Positions 34,701-47,082 of a stretch of 64,000 bases of DNA are shown here, piece after piece. This stretch comes from Alopecurus myosuroides (Eukaryota > Streptophyta > Magnoliopsida > Poales > Poaceae): NCBI GenBank assembly GCA_028641055.1, contig CM054059.1:108388263-108452262 (forward strand), read 5' to 3'. Both the position numbers and the translations under genes were made by a program. The notes under the pieces are model-generated. The model had not been told where the DNA came from. It searched no databases and was given only the letters and a program-made list of their open reading frames with translations. Within the stretch, counting starts at the first letter, position 1. Each line of letters starts with the position of its first letter.

Positions 34701-35173
34701 CTTTTATTGTCCATTTGTTCTCCACTGCTGGGATTTGATTAAAGTTCAGTGGGATTGCTCGTTGCCCATCTCGCAATGTTTTTTCGCAGCATGGAGAACC
34801 TTCTTCGGTCCCTGCTTCATGGAGGTTATTGCATGTGCCTTTTGGAATATATTTGGCTAAATAGGAATGAGTTTATCTTTAAAGCCATATACCCTTCTCT
34901 AAGCCGGTGGAAAGTCACTTTTCAAAGTGATCTTTTGGTTCATCAGCATAGAGTGCCCTCTCTTAGGGTTCAGGAGCTTCTGTGTTGGGATCTAGACATC
35001 TTTTCATAATGTGTATTTGGCTAGTTTTCCAGTTTCTTCCTCCCTAAGTGTTTTCTTTCTCCCTTCCCTCTTGTGTAAAAGATTTTTGTTTAAAAAGATT
35101 GTGGCTTTATTTCCATCTTAATATAAAATCTACACCATAGGATTTTTTTCCTACGGTACCATGTTCAAAAAAA
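31740..35173 (+). mobile_element. LINE-2: decayed L1-type LINE, 5' truncated
   Basis: Broken frames on + follow LINE ORF2 order. An endonuclease C-terminal part comes first (WIILDDFNF about 31905, FTWSNMKDDPLLIQL about 32045). Reverse transcriptase pieces follow (FDFAKAFDTIEHASIL at 33181, QYADDTLVIL at 33487). A zf-RVT-like C-terminal region ends the series (about 34084-34990, with DHLFFYCPF). Many stops and frameshifts show it is old. It ends in a short A-tract at 35167-35173. Confidence 0.75.
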
Positions 35174-37345
35174 GCTAGCAGTAGGAGACGGAAGAGGTTT
35201 TGCAAAACTTAACAGGGCCTTGATCACTCTCATTCGTAAGAAATTGGATACAAATTCCATTGGATACTTAAGACCAATTAGAGTTTTCCACAACTTCTCC
35301 AAATTGTTCTCCAAGCAACTTTCTAACAGACCCAGAGCCAAGCTTGGGGAACTAGTGAGCACGAATCAATCTGCTTTCGTGAAAGGCAGGAGTCTGCATG
35401 ATAACTTCATTCTGGTGAGGCAAGTGGCTAGGAAAATAAATACGCGGAGAGATAAAAGTCTTTTAATTAAGCTGGACATTACCAGAGCCTTCGACTCTCT
35501 TTCCTGGGCGTTTCTCTTGCATGTCCTTAGGAAGGCACGATTTAGCCAAATCTGGTGCAAACTGATCACAATACTTCTCAACACCTCAAATACTAAAGTC
35601 CCGGTGAATGGCGTACCAGGGAGGAGAATATACCATGCCAGAGGGATGAGAGATGGGGGACCGGTATCCTCTATGATGTTCGTGATCGCCATGGAAGTTT
35701 TTACAAAAAGCATTGTCAAGGCGGTGGAGGAAGGATTGTTCTCTCCAATCTCCAGTTGTTCCGCATTGCAAAGAGTGTGAATATATGCGGATGACGTGGT
35801 GCTATTTGTCAAGACCCCGAGCTAGGATCTAGTCACTATTCAACAAATACTGGGTGCTTTTGGAGAAGCTTCAGGCTTAAACGTGAATACGCAAAGACCT
35901 CAGCAACACTAATTAGAGGGGAGGTGGAAGATGAGGAGTTAGTATCACAATGGCTGCATTGTAACATTGCAAGCTTTCCAATAAAATATTTGGGGCTCCA
36001 ACTTGCCTTGCGGCCCTCGACCAAAGGAGAATGGCAACCTTTGCTGGATCAGGTCTTATCATGTATGCCTGCGTGATAGAATGGGATGATTGCGAGGGCG
36101 GGCAGACTTACGTTGGTCAATCTGTGATTGCAACTAGGCTGGTGGACTATCTTCTCGTGGCTGAAGCTCCATTTTGGCTCTTGGAGGAGATTGATAAGTG
36201 GACAAGAGGCCTGTTCTGGGATGGATCTGAGCATGCTAAGGGAGGACAGTGTTTGGGCATGGGAGAACATATGTAAACCAGTGTGCTATGGAGGATTAGG
36301 AGTCAAGAATTTACAGATGCAAGGCCTTGCTCTTAGAGTTTGTTGGGAGTGGCTTAGAAGAACAGATGTGTCCATGCCTTGGCAAGGATTGCAAATGCTC
36401 AAGGATACTATGATAGGCGAGGTCTTTAATAGTTTGGTAAGAAACAAAAATTGGGGATAGTAAGAAGACTCTTTTCTAGAAGGATCGATGGGTTGAGGGG
36501 TGGACAATTCAGGAGATCGCACCCTCCATCCATAGGGTAATCAATACAAGAACAACCAATAAGAGAACAGTGCATGAAGCCCTGTGGGAGAACAGGTGGG
36601 TCCTAGACATCAATGTGCAATTCACTATGGACATGACTGGGCATAGCATCAGTCTGTGGTTGGCTATCAGGAAAGTGCACATGAACATTGCCATGGAGGA
36701 TGGGTTTCTTTGGCCAACACAAGCATCCAACTAATACACATCGAAAGATACCTACTGCGCATTGATGCAAGGACACATCAGATTCCCTTTGGTCGATGGA
36801 GTTTGGAAGTGTTGGGCCCCGACTAAGTGTAAATTTTTCATGTGGTTGGCCCTCCAGCACATGATTTGGACGTCTGACAGGAAGGTGAGGCATGGACTGC
36901 AGGAAGCCCTGGAGTTATGTAGACTATGCTTACATGAGATCGATACCACTGACCACCTTCTACTTCACTGTGTCTACTCCAGACATGTATTGTGGAAATG
37001 CTCAACTAGGTGGAGAATCCAAATTACAAATCCCACCAATAAGGACAATTTGGATAATTGCGGCTGGATGTAAGGAGCCGCTTCAGGGGAAAACAAAGAA
37101 AAGTAATGTATTCTTCTATCACGCTGGTTTGCTGTAGTATCTGGAAACAAAGGAATGCTAGAGTATTTGGTAACACGAATCAATGTTGTAATGAGGATGC
37201 ACTGGCGACAAGAATTGTTGAAGACATGAAGCTTTGGTTGGCTGCTGGAGCGGGAGACCTAGAACTTGAGTACTCTCTTAGGAGTGTAATGGTGTGAGTG
37301 GTGTGCGCGGCAGCCAAGCCATGGGTTGTCTGCTTCTATTGTAAA
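35174..37345 (+). mobile_element. LINE-3: decayed L1-type LINE, 5' truncated
   Basis: It begins inside the reverse transcriptase directly after the A-tract of LINE-2 (GDGRGFAKLNRALITLIRKK). An open part at 35220-35780 carries motif A (LLIKLDITRAFDS) and motif B (GMRDGGPVSSMMF), then a TGA, then motif C YADDVVLFV at 35784. The rest is frameshifted, with a zf-RVT region at 36762-37073 (KFFMWLALQHMIWTSDR, C..C....TTDHLLLHC). The 3' boundary is approximate; no clear poly(A) was seen. ORF1 and the endonuclease are missing. Confidence 0.7.
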
Positions 37346-38767
37346 TAAACTCTCCTTCTATAAAACCTCGGTCGTCAACACTCAACTACCCTTCGTCCTG
37401 ACGTAGTCAGCTGCTGCTCCTTTAGCGTCATCATCCGAAAAGGTGGATCCACAGAAAGTCTCGTAGGAGTAGCGAGAGAATTGTGGGGGAAGCGTTATCG
37501 ACTTATCGGGAGGGAAGAGTCACATCGAGGAGTTTGAGGGTGAGGTTTCTTGCACGGAGGCACGTCGTGTGCTCGATGTCGGGGTTTGGCGGCGCGGTCG
37601 GGGTTTGGCGGCATGGAGGACGCCGCGCGGAGGACGACATCGGCAGGAGGTCGGGGCATGGAGGAAGCAGCGGAGGACCGGGCTCGATCTGGGCCAGCGA
37701 CGGGCCTTGCGAGCCGCGGTCGTTCGTGTGTCTTGCGGTTGGGGCTTTGTCTCCTCCAGGTTGTTGCTCGTGACGGGCAGTGCCGCTCGGGCGGAGAGGA
37801 GGCCGGGGCAGCCGGTGGCAATGCAGTTGCTTCCGTGTCTTGGCTCCTTTCCAGCATAAAGAGGCAGTCTGGATGGCGGCGGAGTTTCTTTTTGTCAAGC
37901 AGTGGGGCTTGCCGTGGTGGTGCCACCGTTTGGTGGTGATGGTGGATGGCTGGAGCTCGGCCGAGGCTCCACCGACCCAGATCTGAGCCTTTTGGGCCCG
38001 ATCTGGGTGTGGGTGGGTCGGGCTTAGGCAGGTTGCTTCCGGGTTGAGTACGAGCAGCTGGTGACGTGGGTGGCGGTGACGACATCACCCTTGCTGCAGC
38101 ACCACGATGGGAGCTTCACAGGCGTCTCCGGTTCCAGCTGGAACGATGGTGCCAACGAAGGTAGTGGTGGCGGTGGCCTACGTGCAGCAGCGTGACGGCG
38201 GGGACTTTACGCCCCCCGGGGCTCGGCCGGGCCTCCGGCCTGGTGTGCCCCATGATGTCGCGTCCGGTTGTCACCCTCCCTTGGCGGTGGAGGACGTCCT
38301 CCAGGTGGCCGAGCTGTTACAGCCTTCCGGCTCCATGGTCTGGTGTACTCTTGTCGTTTTGTTCGGTCGTCTACAACCTATGGCGGTGGAGGTGTTCCCT
38401 CCCGCGTGGTTGTGGTCCTGCCGTCCCCTGTCCTCAGTTTCTCTTCTTAGTCCGACCTCACAACGTTGGACACGGTGAGGCGACGATGGTGACTTCAAGA
38501 CCGAGGTGGCATATGTTGGTGGGTGGCAAGCTTGGTGGAGCGTTCTGGATTGCCCGGGAAGGTGCTTCTTTGGGGGTAGGGAGAAATCCATGTCATCTTG
38601 ACACCGACGCGGCAACGCTTGCAAGTGTCTCCCTTCATTCCTGACGGGCGTCGGGTGTACCTCTTCCCCACTCCCCGTAGCGTACCGGGGGAAACCCTAG
38701 GATCAGTCCGGGCAGCAGCGTCGTCGTCGTCGCTTTCCTTATTGGAGGTGTTGTTCAGTACGTGGCG
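37346..38767. other. Unassigned GC-rich stretch between LINE-3 and the PPR pseudogene
   Basis: Several overlapping open frames exist on both strands, as expected from GC richness, and none shows a domain I recognise. The part around 38640-38750 (CCCCGTAGCGTACCGGGGG, GAAACCCTAGGATC, CTTATTGGAGGTG) looks like transposon leader sequence but I cannot name it. No repeat ends or target duplications were found. Confidence 0.3.
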
Positions 38768-38814
38768 ATTCAGACCGCGGTTTGGGGTGGAATACTCGGA
38801 GGCGTGCGCGCAGC

Positions 38815-40212
38815 TGATGACTCCCAAGTGCAGGAGATCAATTGTAGTACCTTTCGATAAGTATTTGAGTGTCGAACCCACGAGGAGCTGAAGGTAAGCT
38901 ATCTATTCTCTAAAGCCCTATAACCCTCTTATATGGCTGTTTATGCAAAGCAATAAGTTTGACTAAAAGGAACTAACTAATTAAAAGCAAGTGACGTGGA
39001 GTGTGGTTTGTCTAGTAACTAGTGAAGCAAGTTTAAAATGCAAGTTTCTAAGCAAGTTTCACAAGTAGCAAGCAGCAAATATCTCAAGTATCTCAAGAGA
39101 GCAAGTGTTCTAGCAATAGGTGTTTCGTTCGTGTGGTTGTCACAATTAGTGAAGCACATGTTTTAGTCTTAGTTGTTTCTTCTAGGAAGGAGCCATGAAT
39201 AGGTATAGTCAAGTAAATTATCTACAACCCCTTATGATGGATCATGTGGCCAAGTAAATGACTGCACAAGATTGATTAATACATAAAGTCCCACCATAGC
39301 TTTACGTTCTAAGGTCTCCTATATATATCCCCCAATAACTTAACTTTGTGGCTCGGTCTCAGGTTACTGTCACTCCCAAGTCACCACCACTCCATTATGC
39401 TACCGGTGATCACCTTACATGCATTCCCCCAACATATGCGTGCACTCATATATTGTACATAAAGACAATCATAGAAGATAACAAACTTGTATGCAACCAA
39501 TCAACGAACTATTTCACCATTGCCAAGAACAATTCACTACTCAAACATAGACGGGGAGACACAATACATCAAGGGAATATAGTATTGCATCATACATCGT
39601 GTTTGCCAAGAGATTACAGTGGGGAGATGTAGCTGATCTTGCTGTAGATGTTGATGATGAACACGCCGGAGGGGGGTGGAGCCCTCCGGGGGTGATCCCG
39701 GCGGCGTTTCCCCCCTCCGATCTTCTCCGGCGGCAGCCTTCTGTCTCTCTGTTTCGTGGTTTCGTCTCTCGGCGCCGCCTCCTCCTCGAAAAGGCCAGGG
39801 GACCCTTTATATAGTCGTTTTTAGGTCACGAGACACCCGGGAGAAGAAAGATCGACGGCATCGGAGCCACGGGGGTAAAAACGGGGCCTCTCACGCGGCC
39901 AAGGAATCTGGCCGCGTGGAGGGTCCTCTTTGCCACCTGGTTGGAATTTTCGCCCTCTACTTTGGCCCATGGTGTTCGTCTCGAAAATTCTGAACCGTGC
40001 TCTTTGGCCTTGCCCTTTTTGGAGTCCCGAAGCTCCCGGAAAGTCTGAAACACTAAAAAGTACGTTTTCTGGAAAAACAGGGTTAGAACCAAAAGAAGGG
40101 GGATTGTTTAGAAAATCCCCCAAATCATTATAAAACATGAATATAAGTTGCTAATATGTAGGAAAAACAAGTAATAACATGCAAAGTTCATGTATGTATT
40201 TTACATGCATCA
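38815..40212 (-). repeat. 3' LTR of element D
   Basis: 1,398 bp, bounded by TGATGACTCC and ATGCATCA on the plus strand, so TGATG...CATCA on the element strand. It contains a GC-rich segment at about 39660-39800. It is paired with 44282-45679. Confidence 0.9.
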
Positions 40213-43200
40213 ACATCCTCCAGCTTAACCCATGCTCGTCCTTGAGTATGAAGGTGATAAAACTAACATGGACTTTGCATATTGAAACAATCATGGGATA
40301 TCAAGGAGTATTATTCATGCTACATATAATCAAATGATTAATAATAGAAATGAGTAGCAATATACAATTCATGTTGTAAGAAATATCAAATATGCAAGCA
40401 AAGATGCTTCATGAAAGTTCACAAAGTGTATAATGAAATAAAAGCACTATGGACCAAATGCATACACAAAATGAAAAATAAAATCGTATATTAGTCAAAG
40501 AATAGCATAATGGAAAATAGAAAATATGGTGGACACTTTGGAGAAAATTGAGTAGAGGTAAAACATGATCAAGTCTTATTTAGCCTCTAAATTATTCAAC
40601 TAAATTTACTAATTGAAATGTGGTATCCATTGATCTAGGACTCTCATTGCCCCTTTATCACTAGCATCTTAAATGGTGAATGTTGAAGTAATGTGAATGA
40701 CAAGGTGGTTGAAAGCCTCATGCCCCGTGAGTGTGAAAACATACTCCATGATTACTCAACTTAAGATTCCTAATAAGCTTTGTACAATCATAATAAGTAT
40801 TAATGACATCATAGAGAACCGCAAAGAGGTACCTCTTGCCCCATGACATGGAAACAAGCCCATGTCACAATGACAAGACAAAAAAACGGAGTAGACTCAT
40901 CATCCTTTTTATTTTCATTCACTATTATGCAGCTTCTTATTTTATTGTAGGATGTGTTGTAGAGTCACTCAAGCTGTAAGTAAATTTCCACCATGATAAA
41001 GCATGGCTTGGGTTAGCGGCCCAATGCGTTTCTCTAGTCATATAGATACTTACTCATCAAAACTTACTATTCCTCTATTTCATTTCGGCATGGCAGGAGT
41101 CCAAAAAAAATACATGATATCAACCAAATGTAAATTTTTGTGCAATGTTGAAAGCTTTCCGGTGATACACGTTTATAGCTAGCTCCCAACCACACACCTG
41201 TCAAACGCAAAACTTGTGGCTCCCATTATTTGGTCATGTTTATTAGATGCATAAAAAGTAAAGTGTGCCTTCAAAAGTTCGTGAGAGTCCTATCCCAAGT
41301 TCAACCCATGACAATTAATAAAGTGAATATCTTAATTTAGAACATAAATGACACAATAACATGGTGAACATACTCAGAATAGCAATGAAGCTAATGGGAA
41401 GATATGGTGGACTCACTGGAAATACTTGGCTAAGGAGTGTTGGAAACAAGTTTTTACTTGTTGGAATTTTTAATTTTTTGGCTAGCAAGAGGGAGATAGT
41501 TGACCAGATACTATGCATGCATATGTCCATAGAACTACTCATTTCGTGACAAACTAAATAAACCATCAATTAACATCAAGGACATGAATAAGAGATAGCT
41601 CAAGACAACATTATTGCAAATTTCTACACATAAAAAGCCTATAAATCATGCAAACATATGTAGCTCTTCAAATCAACCATGGCATCCCTATTCCAAGTCA
41701 TAAGACTAGCAGACAATACATTCCAACCCCAAACTCCAGTAGCTCAATCTCATATAAAATGATGGGTGTGGTCTTATCAAAACAAAAATAAAAACAAAAA
41801 CTAGACGCTTCAAGTCTCTACGATAAATGCTTTGCTTAGAAAAACAGAAAGTAGACGTGTGCTAACCAAAAGAGTGTAGCTCCAGTGAGGTGTTCATCAC
41901 ATCCCCAAGCTTATGGCTTCCACCATTCTTGGATGTCTTGAGGCGCAGCTCCTCTATTCCTTGTGAAAAAACTTCACAAAACATGTTTCTCCCATTCTTT
42001 TTCTGTGGGGTGAGATTAGTAAGGACAAACAAATCACATGCTTGCTGTGCAAAATTCCAAATCAAATGCTCCAGTAGATAGACAATAAGGTTCATTATGT
42101 TGTATGTTCACTCTCTTGCTTGAAAGAATCATGGAAATTCAATTCCCAAGCCCAAAGAGTGCATAAAACAAAAGAAGGCAGAATCTGTCCAGAAAAGCAA
42201 CAGCAGCAAAACGAACGTTTTTCCCTAAGCTAGACTCGTCAAAAAATTAAGCCAATTTTTGTGCTTACGTAGGACGAAATGTTGCAGAATATACTAAGAA
42301 ATTAGCTCAATCCGACATACCAATAAAAAACTTAAAATCATACGGTGAGAAGACTCGTGCTGAAACAGAAATTTCATGCACTAGGATAGCAATTTATAAG
42401 TCCAAATGGGTTTGACTTGACTCTTTATTGAAAACTCCAGAATTAAAAAAAAAATACTAATCTCTTGAGACAGCAAGAGGACACTAGAAAAATACAAACA
42501 AAAACAACCGGGTTGCCTCCCGTAAAGCGCTTTCTTTATAGCCATATAGCTAGGCTTTACTTACTTAACATCATGATGGTTGGAGTGAGGTGGCTCGGCA
42601 TCCCCAAGCTTGGATTCTTGTACTTATTTGATACATGTAGGGTGAGCCCAGGGGTACATCCCCAAGCTTGATTGGTTGTCCCTCTTGATCTTTGTTCATC
42701 TCACTCAACTCTTCCTCCTGAAAAATTCTTCTTACACAAATCTCAACATAAAACTTGATTAGAGGGGTTAGTGCCTCCATAAATAAAATCCACATAGGTA
42801 CAGCAAAGACACATCATGAGTTGATTCTAAATATTAACTACTGTTACTACAGTTGTGCATTGCTCCTTGATCAAAAGAACCACACAAAACACAAGTAATG
42901 AGAGCAATGCAAAATAAAGACATAATCTGCCAAAAACTGAACAGCCCATAAAGAGTGAATTTTTAGAGGCACTTATGTTGCTCAAATCAGAAAACTTAAA
43001 ACTAATGAAATATGTAGTGATAACTAAATATTTCTGTCGTAAATTACCAGGTCAAAATTCCACTTCTGTGATTTTAAACATTTTTCGTAGTGAAGTTCAG
43101 GAATCTGTTTTCTTGACAGCTAATTACTATTGTTTAATCCTATCGCTCATATAAGATTATTCTTGCCATTTAAGATGAGAAATAAGACAGAAATGTGATG

Positions 43201-43494
43201 TTACAGTAGTGAACTAATATTTTTTATTGTTTTTAGCTTTGGAAAAAGTTTTAATGATAGAGACTTTGCAATGGTTTCATTGGCATGAACAACACATGTT
43301 CAAGGTCGACCCCAACTTCTCCATTACTCATCCTTCTCATTTACTTTCCCAAATTTTTTATAAAATGAAAATCTTAAACTAAATGATACATAACAGTAGG
43401 TAAATGTATTTTACATTTTTTAAAGACATAAATGTGTGCTCAAACCGAATAGAAAATTAAAGCATAAGGAACACACCAAAAAAATATTAAACAA
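40213..43494 (-). other. Non-coding internal region of element D
   Basis: AT-rich, with no long frame. On the element strand the motif AAGCTTGGGGATG or close variants occur several times (plus-strand CATCCCCAAGCTT at about 41900, 42600 and 42657). Short open pieces around these repeats look like decayed coding sequence but carry no domain. Confidence 0.6.
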
Positions 43495-44178
43495 TTAATT
43501 TTTAAGTCTAACCCATTTCCTATGCATTGGCATTTTGTAATGAAACAAATAAAAGAAGCACATAATAGAAAGCATAGAAAGGTAGATCAAGTGCAACTTC
43601 AATACTTTCAGCATAAATAGGGGAAACTTAATATTGTTGAAATATGTGTAACCATGTTTCCCTCTCTCATAATAATTTTCAATGGCATCATGAATAGATT
43701 CAACAATATGAATATCACATAAAACATTCTTATCATGAGCTACATGCATAAAAGAATCACTACTCTCCACATAAGTAAAATCCTCATTAGTGATAGTGGG
43801 AGTTAAACATTCATAATTTTCATTGCAATCATCATATATAGGAGGCATAGTATCATCAAAGTGAATTTTCTCCTCCAAGCTTGGGGAACTAGAAATATCA
43901 TGCTCATCAAAACCAACTTCCCCAAACTTAAAACTTTCCATAGAATCAGCAAGTATATCATTTTTATCCTCAATAGTAGGGGGACTAAAAATATCATATT
44001 CATCAAGACAAACTTCCCCAAGCTCAAGGTTTTCCTTAGCAATAAAGGTGTTCAAAGAATTAGTACCACCACAAATATGATTGTTGTGCAAATAATTTTT
44101 CAATTTCTCCTCAAACACTTCATGTCCTAATACAAGGTAGATATTATACAGTTCTAAAATTGTTTGGTTGTTTTCCAT
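43495..44178 (-). CDS. Unknown acidic protein with a C-terminal membrane segment, element D
   Basis: The 227-residue intact ORF is in the position where gag would start, about 75 bases from the primer site. I cannot assign a function. It is strongly acidic and has an internal duplication about 37 residues apart (LGEVCLDEYDIFSPP and FGEVGFDEHDISSSP). Near the C-terminus is a hydrophobic stretch of about 20 residues (LHLIYLSMLSIMCFFYLFHY) followed by a basic end (HRKWVRLKN). There is no zinc knuckle or protease. Similar ORFs occur, in my recollection, in non-coding gypsy families of wheat and barley. The membrane segment suggests an Athila env-like remnant or a novel product; neither is shown. 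Confidence 0.6.
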   Translation of the reverse strand: MENNQTILELYNIYLVLGHEVFEEKLKNYLHNNHICGGTNSLNTFIAKENLELGEVCLDEYDIFSPPTIEDKNDILADSMESFKFGEVGFDEHDISSSPSLEEKIHFDDTMPPIYDDCNENYECLTPTITNEDFTYVESSDSFMHVAHDKNVLCDIHIVESIHDAIENYYERGKHGYTYFNNIKFPLFMLKVLKLHLIYLSMLSIMCFFYLFHYKMPMHRKWVRLKN

Positions 44179-44252
44179 TTTATAATTTTTTTTGTGTTTT
44201 AGGTTTATATGTTAGTATGCAATGCAAACATGAATAAAAGCTTAGCACAACG

Positions 44253-44271
44253 CTCCCCGGCAACGGCGCCA
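44253..44271 (-). other. Primer binding site of element D (tRNA-Asp type)
   Basis: TGGCGCCGTTGCCGGGGAG on the minus strand, ten bases from the end of the right LTR. This is the primer site typical of Athila-like gypsy elements and fits the 3' end of tRNA-Asp. Confidence 0.8.
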
Positions 44272-44281
44272 GAAAAGTGCT

Positions 44282-45679
44282 TGATGACTCCCAAGTGCAG
44301 GAGTCAAAATTGTAGTACCTTTCGATAAGTATTTGAGTGTCGAACCCACGAGGAGCTGAAGATAAGCTATCTATTCTCTAAATCCCTATAACCCTCTTAT
44401 ATGGCTGTTTATGCAAAGCAATAAGTTTGACTAAAAGGAACTAACTAATTAAAAGCAAGTGACGTGGAGTGTGGTTTGTCTAGTAACTAGTGAAGCAAGT
44501 TTAAAATGCAAGTTTCTAAGAAAGTTTCACAAGTAGCAAGCAACAAATATCTCAAGTATCTCAAGGGAGCAACTGTTCTAGCAATAGGTGTTTCGTTCGT
44601 GTGGTTGTCACAATTAGTGAAGCACATGTTTTAGTCTTAGTTGTTTCTTCTAGGAAGGAGCCATGAATAGGTATAGTCAAGTAAATGATCTACAACCCCT
44701 TATGATGGATCATGTGGCCAAGTAAATGACTGCACAAGATTGATTAAGACATAAAGTCCCACCATAGCCTTACGTTCTAAGGTCCCCTATATATATCCCC
44801 CAATAACTTAACTTTGTGGCTCAGTCTCAGGTTACTGTCACTCCCAAGTCACCACCACTCCATTATGCTACCGGTGATCACCTTACATGCATTCCCCAAC
44901 ATATGCGTGCACTCATATATTGTACATAAAGACAATCATAGAAGATAACAAACTTGTATGCAACCAATCAACGAACTATTTCACCATTGCCAAGAACAAT
45001 TCACTACTCAAACATAGACGGGGAGACACAATACATCAAGGGAATATAGTATTGCATCATACATCGTGTTTGCCAAGAGATTACAGTGGAGAGATGGAGC
45101 TGATCTTGCTGTAGATGTTGATGATGAACACGCCGGAGGGGGGTGGAGCCCTCCGGGGTGATCCCGGCGGTGTTTCCCCCCTCCGATCTTCTCCGGCGGC
45201 AGCCTTATTTCTCTCTGTTTCGTGGTTTCGTCTCTCGGCGCCGCCTCCTCCTCGAAAAGGCCAGGGGACCCTTTATATAGTCGTTTTTTATGTCACGAGA
45301 CACTCGGAAGAAGAAAGATCGATGGCATCGGAGCCACGGGGACAAAAAGGGGGCCTCTCACGCGGCCAAGGAATCTGGCCGCGTGGAGGGTCCTCTTTGC
45401 CACCTAGTTGGCCTTTTGGCCCTCTACTTTGGCCCATGGTCTTCGTCTCAAAAATTCTGAACCGTGCTCTTTGGCCTTGCCCTTTTTGGAGTCCCTAAGC
45501 TCCCGGAAAGTCTGAAACACTAAAAAGTACGTTTTTTGGAAAAACAGGGTTAGAACCAAAAGAAGGGGGATTGTTTAGAAAATCCCCCAAATCATTATAA
45601 AACATGAATATAAGTTGCTAATATGTAGGAAAAACAAGTAATAACATGCAAAGTTCATGTATGCATTTTACATGCATCA
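44282..45679 (-). repeat. 5' LTR of element D
   Basis: 1,398 bp, exactly the length of 38815-40212 and collinear with scattered substitutions and compensating small indels. It borders GCAGC (45680-45684), the target duplication, and then PPR coding sequence. Confidence 0.9.
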
Positions 45680-47082
45680 GCAGCTCGCCGCCTCGCGGCA
45701 TGGGAGGCAGCTGCAGGGACACTCCATGAAGCTCGGGTTCGTCCAGCACGATGAGCACGTGCAGAACAGCCTCATCAGCTTCTACGGCAAGTGCGGCGAG
45801 GTGGAGCTGGCACGCCGGGCATTCGAGCAGATGGAGGCCGGGGATAGGACGGCGACGTCCTGGAGCGCGCTGCTCGCGGCGTACACGAGAGCCGGGCGGT
45901 GGGCTGAGTGCCTCGAGTCATTTGCCGCGATGGAAAGCGACGGGTGGAGGCCCCACGAGAGCTCCATGGTGAGCGCGCTCTCGGCGTGCGCGCACCTGGG
46001 CGCCAACGACGTCGGCCGAGCGTCCATTGCGCGCTGCTGAGGAACACCGTGAGGCTCAACGCGTTCATGGAGACGTCCCTGGTTGACATGTATGCCAAGT
46101 GCGGCTGCATCGAGAAGGCTACGGCGGTGTTCGACGGGATGGACGACAAGAAGAACGCGTGGATGTACAGCGCCATGGTGTCCGGCTTGGCGCTGCATGG
46201 GGACGGGAGGAAGGCGCTGCAGGTGTTCGACGCGATGTCCAGGGAGGGCCACATGCCCGATGAGGCCGTATACGTCGGCGTGCTCAACGCGTGCAGCCGC
46301 TCCGGGCTGCTCGATGAAGGTCTCCGGTGCTTCGACCGGATGCGGCTGGAACACAAGGTCGATCCCAACGCGCGGCACTACGGCTGCATGGTTGACCTCA
46401 TGGCCCGCGCCGGGAGGCTGGACGAGGCGCGCGCGCTCATCGGGAGCATGCCCACGGGGGGCACGGACACGACATGGCGGAGCCTGCTCAATGCCTCCGG
46501 ATCCACGGCGACATTGAGCTTGCCAAGTGCGCGCTGCAGGAGCTGGCGCGCCTCGGCGGTGCCGCCAACGCTGGCGACTACATAATCCTCGCGGACATGC
46601 ATGCCAGGGGCACGAACTGGGATGCGGCGGCCCTACTCAGGGCGGAGGCGGTGGGCAAGGGCCTAGCACAGGCGCCGGGGTTCAGCACCGTGGAGGTGCA
46701 CGGCAGGATGCACCGGTTCTTGTCGCAGGACAGGTCGCACCCTCGGACGGCCGACATCTATGAGATGCTCCACCAGATGGAGTGGCAGCTCCGGTTTGAG
46801 GGCTACAAGCCCGACACGACGGAGGTAGCGCTGGACGTCGACGACGAGGAGAAGCGGCGTGCCGTCACCGCGCACAGTCAGAAGCTGGCGATGGCGTTCG
46901 GGCTGCTCAGCACGACGGAAGGGACTCCGGTGAGGGTCGTGACCAACCTCCGGATGAGCAAGGAGTGTCACGCGTACAGCACGCTGATATCGGACATCTT
47001 TGGGAGGGAGGTCGTCGTGAGAGACCGGAACCGTTTCCACCGGTTCAGCCGTGGCACCTGCAGCTGCGGGAACTACTGGTAG

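Larger units (their letters stand above)
38815..45679 (-). mobile_element. Element D: non-autonomous Athila-like LTR retrotransposon
   Basis: The element has 1,398-bp LTRs at 38815-40212 (3') and 44282-45679 (5') and the target duplication GCAGC at 38810-38814 and 45680-45684, inside a PPR coding region. It is in minus orientation, because the primer site (44253-44271) is next to the right LTR. Internal length is about 4.07 kb, with one ORF of 227 codons and no gag, protease, RT or integrase motif. The LTRs differ at 20 or more positions by eye (about 2%), so it is older than A. Confidence 0.9.
38768..47082 (+). pseudogene. PPR-DYW protein gene remnant, split by element D
   Basis: Coding sequence is present at about 38768-38814 (RPRFGVEYSEACAQ) and 45680-47082; excising D with one GCAGC joins them in frame. 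The product would be a plant organelle RNA-editing factor of the PLS class. PPR motifs (NSLISFYGKCGEVELARRAF, TSLVDMYAKCGCIEKATAVF, YVGVLNACSRSGLLDEGL) are followed by E/E+ motifs and a full DYW domain ending CSCGNYW at the TAG (47080-47082). The deaminase HSE motif reads HSQKLAMAFG. Two single-base losses break the frame, near 46020 and near 46490. The N-terminal half is missing. Layout reminds me of DYW proteins such as Arabidopsis At1g31920, from memory only. Confidence 0.85.

Noticed and set aside
37483..38644. Long overlapping frames on both strands as protein-coding genes
   Set aside because: Composition is Arg/Pro/Ala/Gly as expected from GC-rich DNA, both strands are equally open, and no domain is recognisable.
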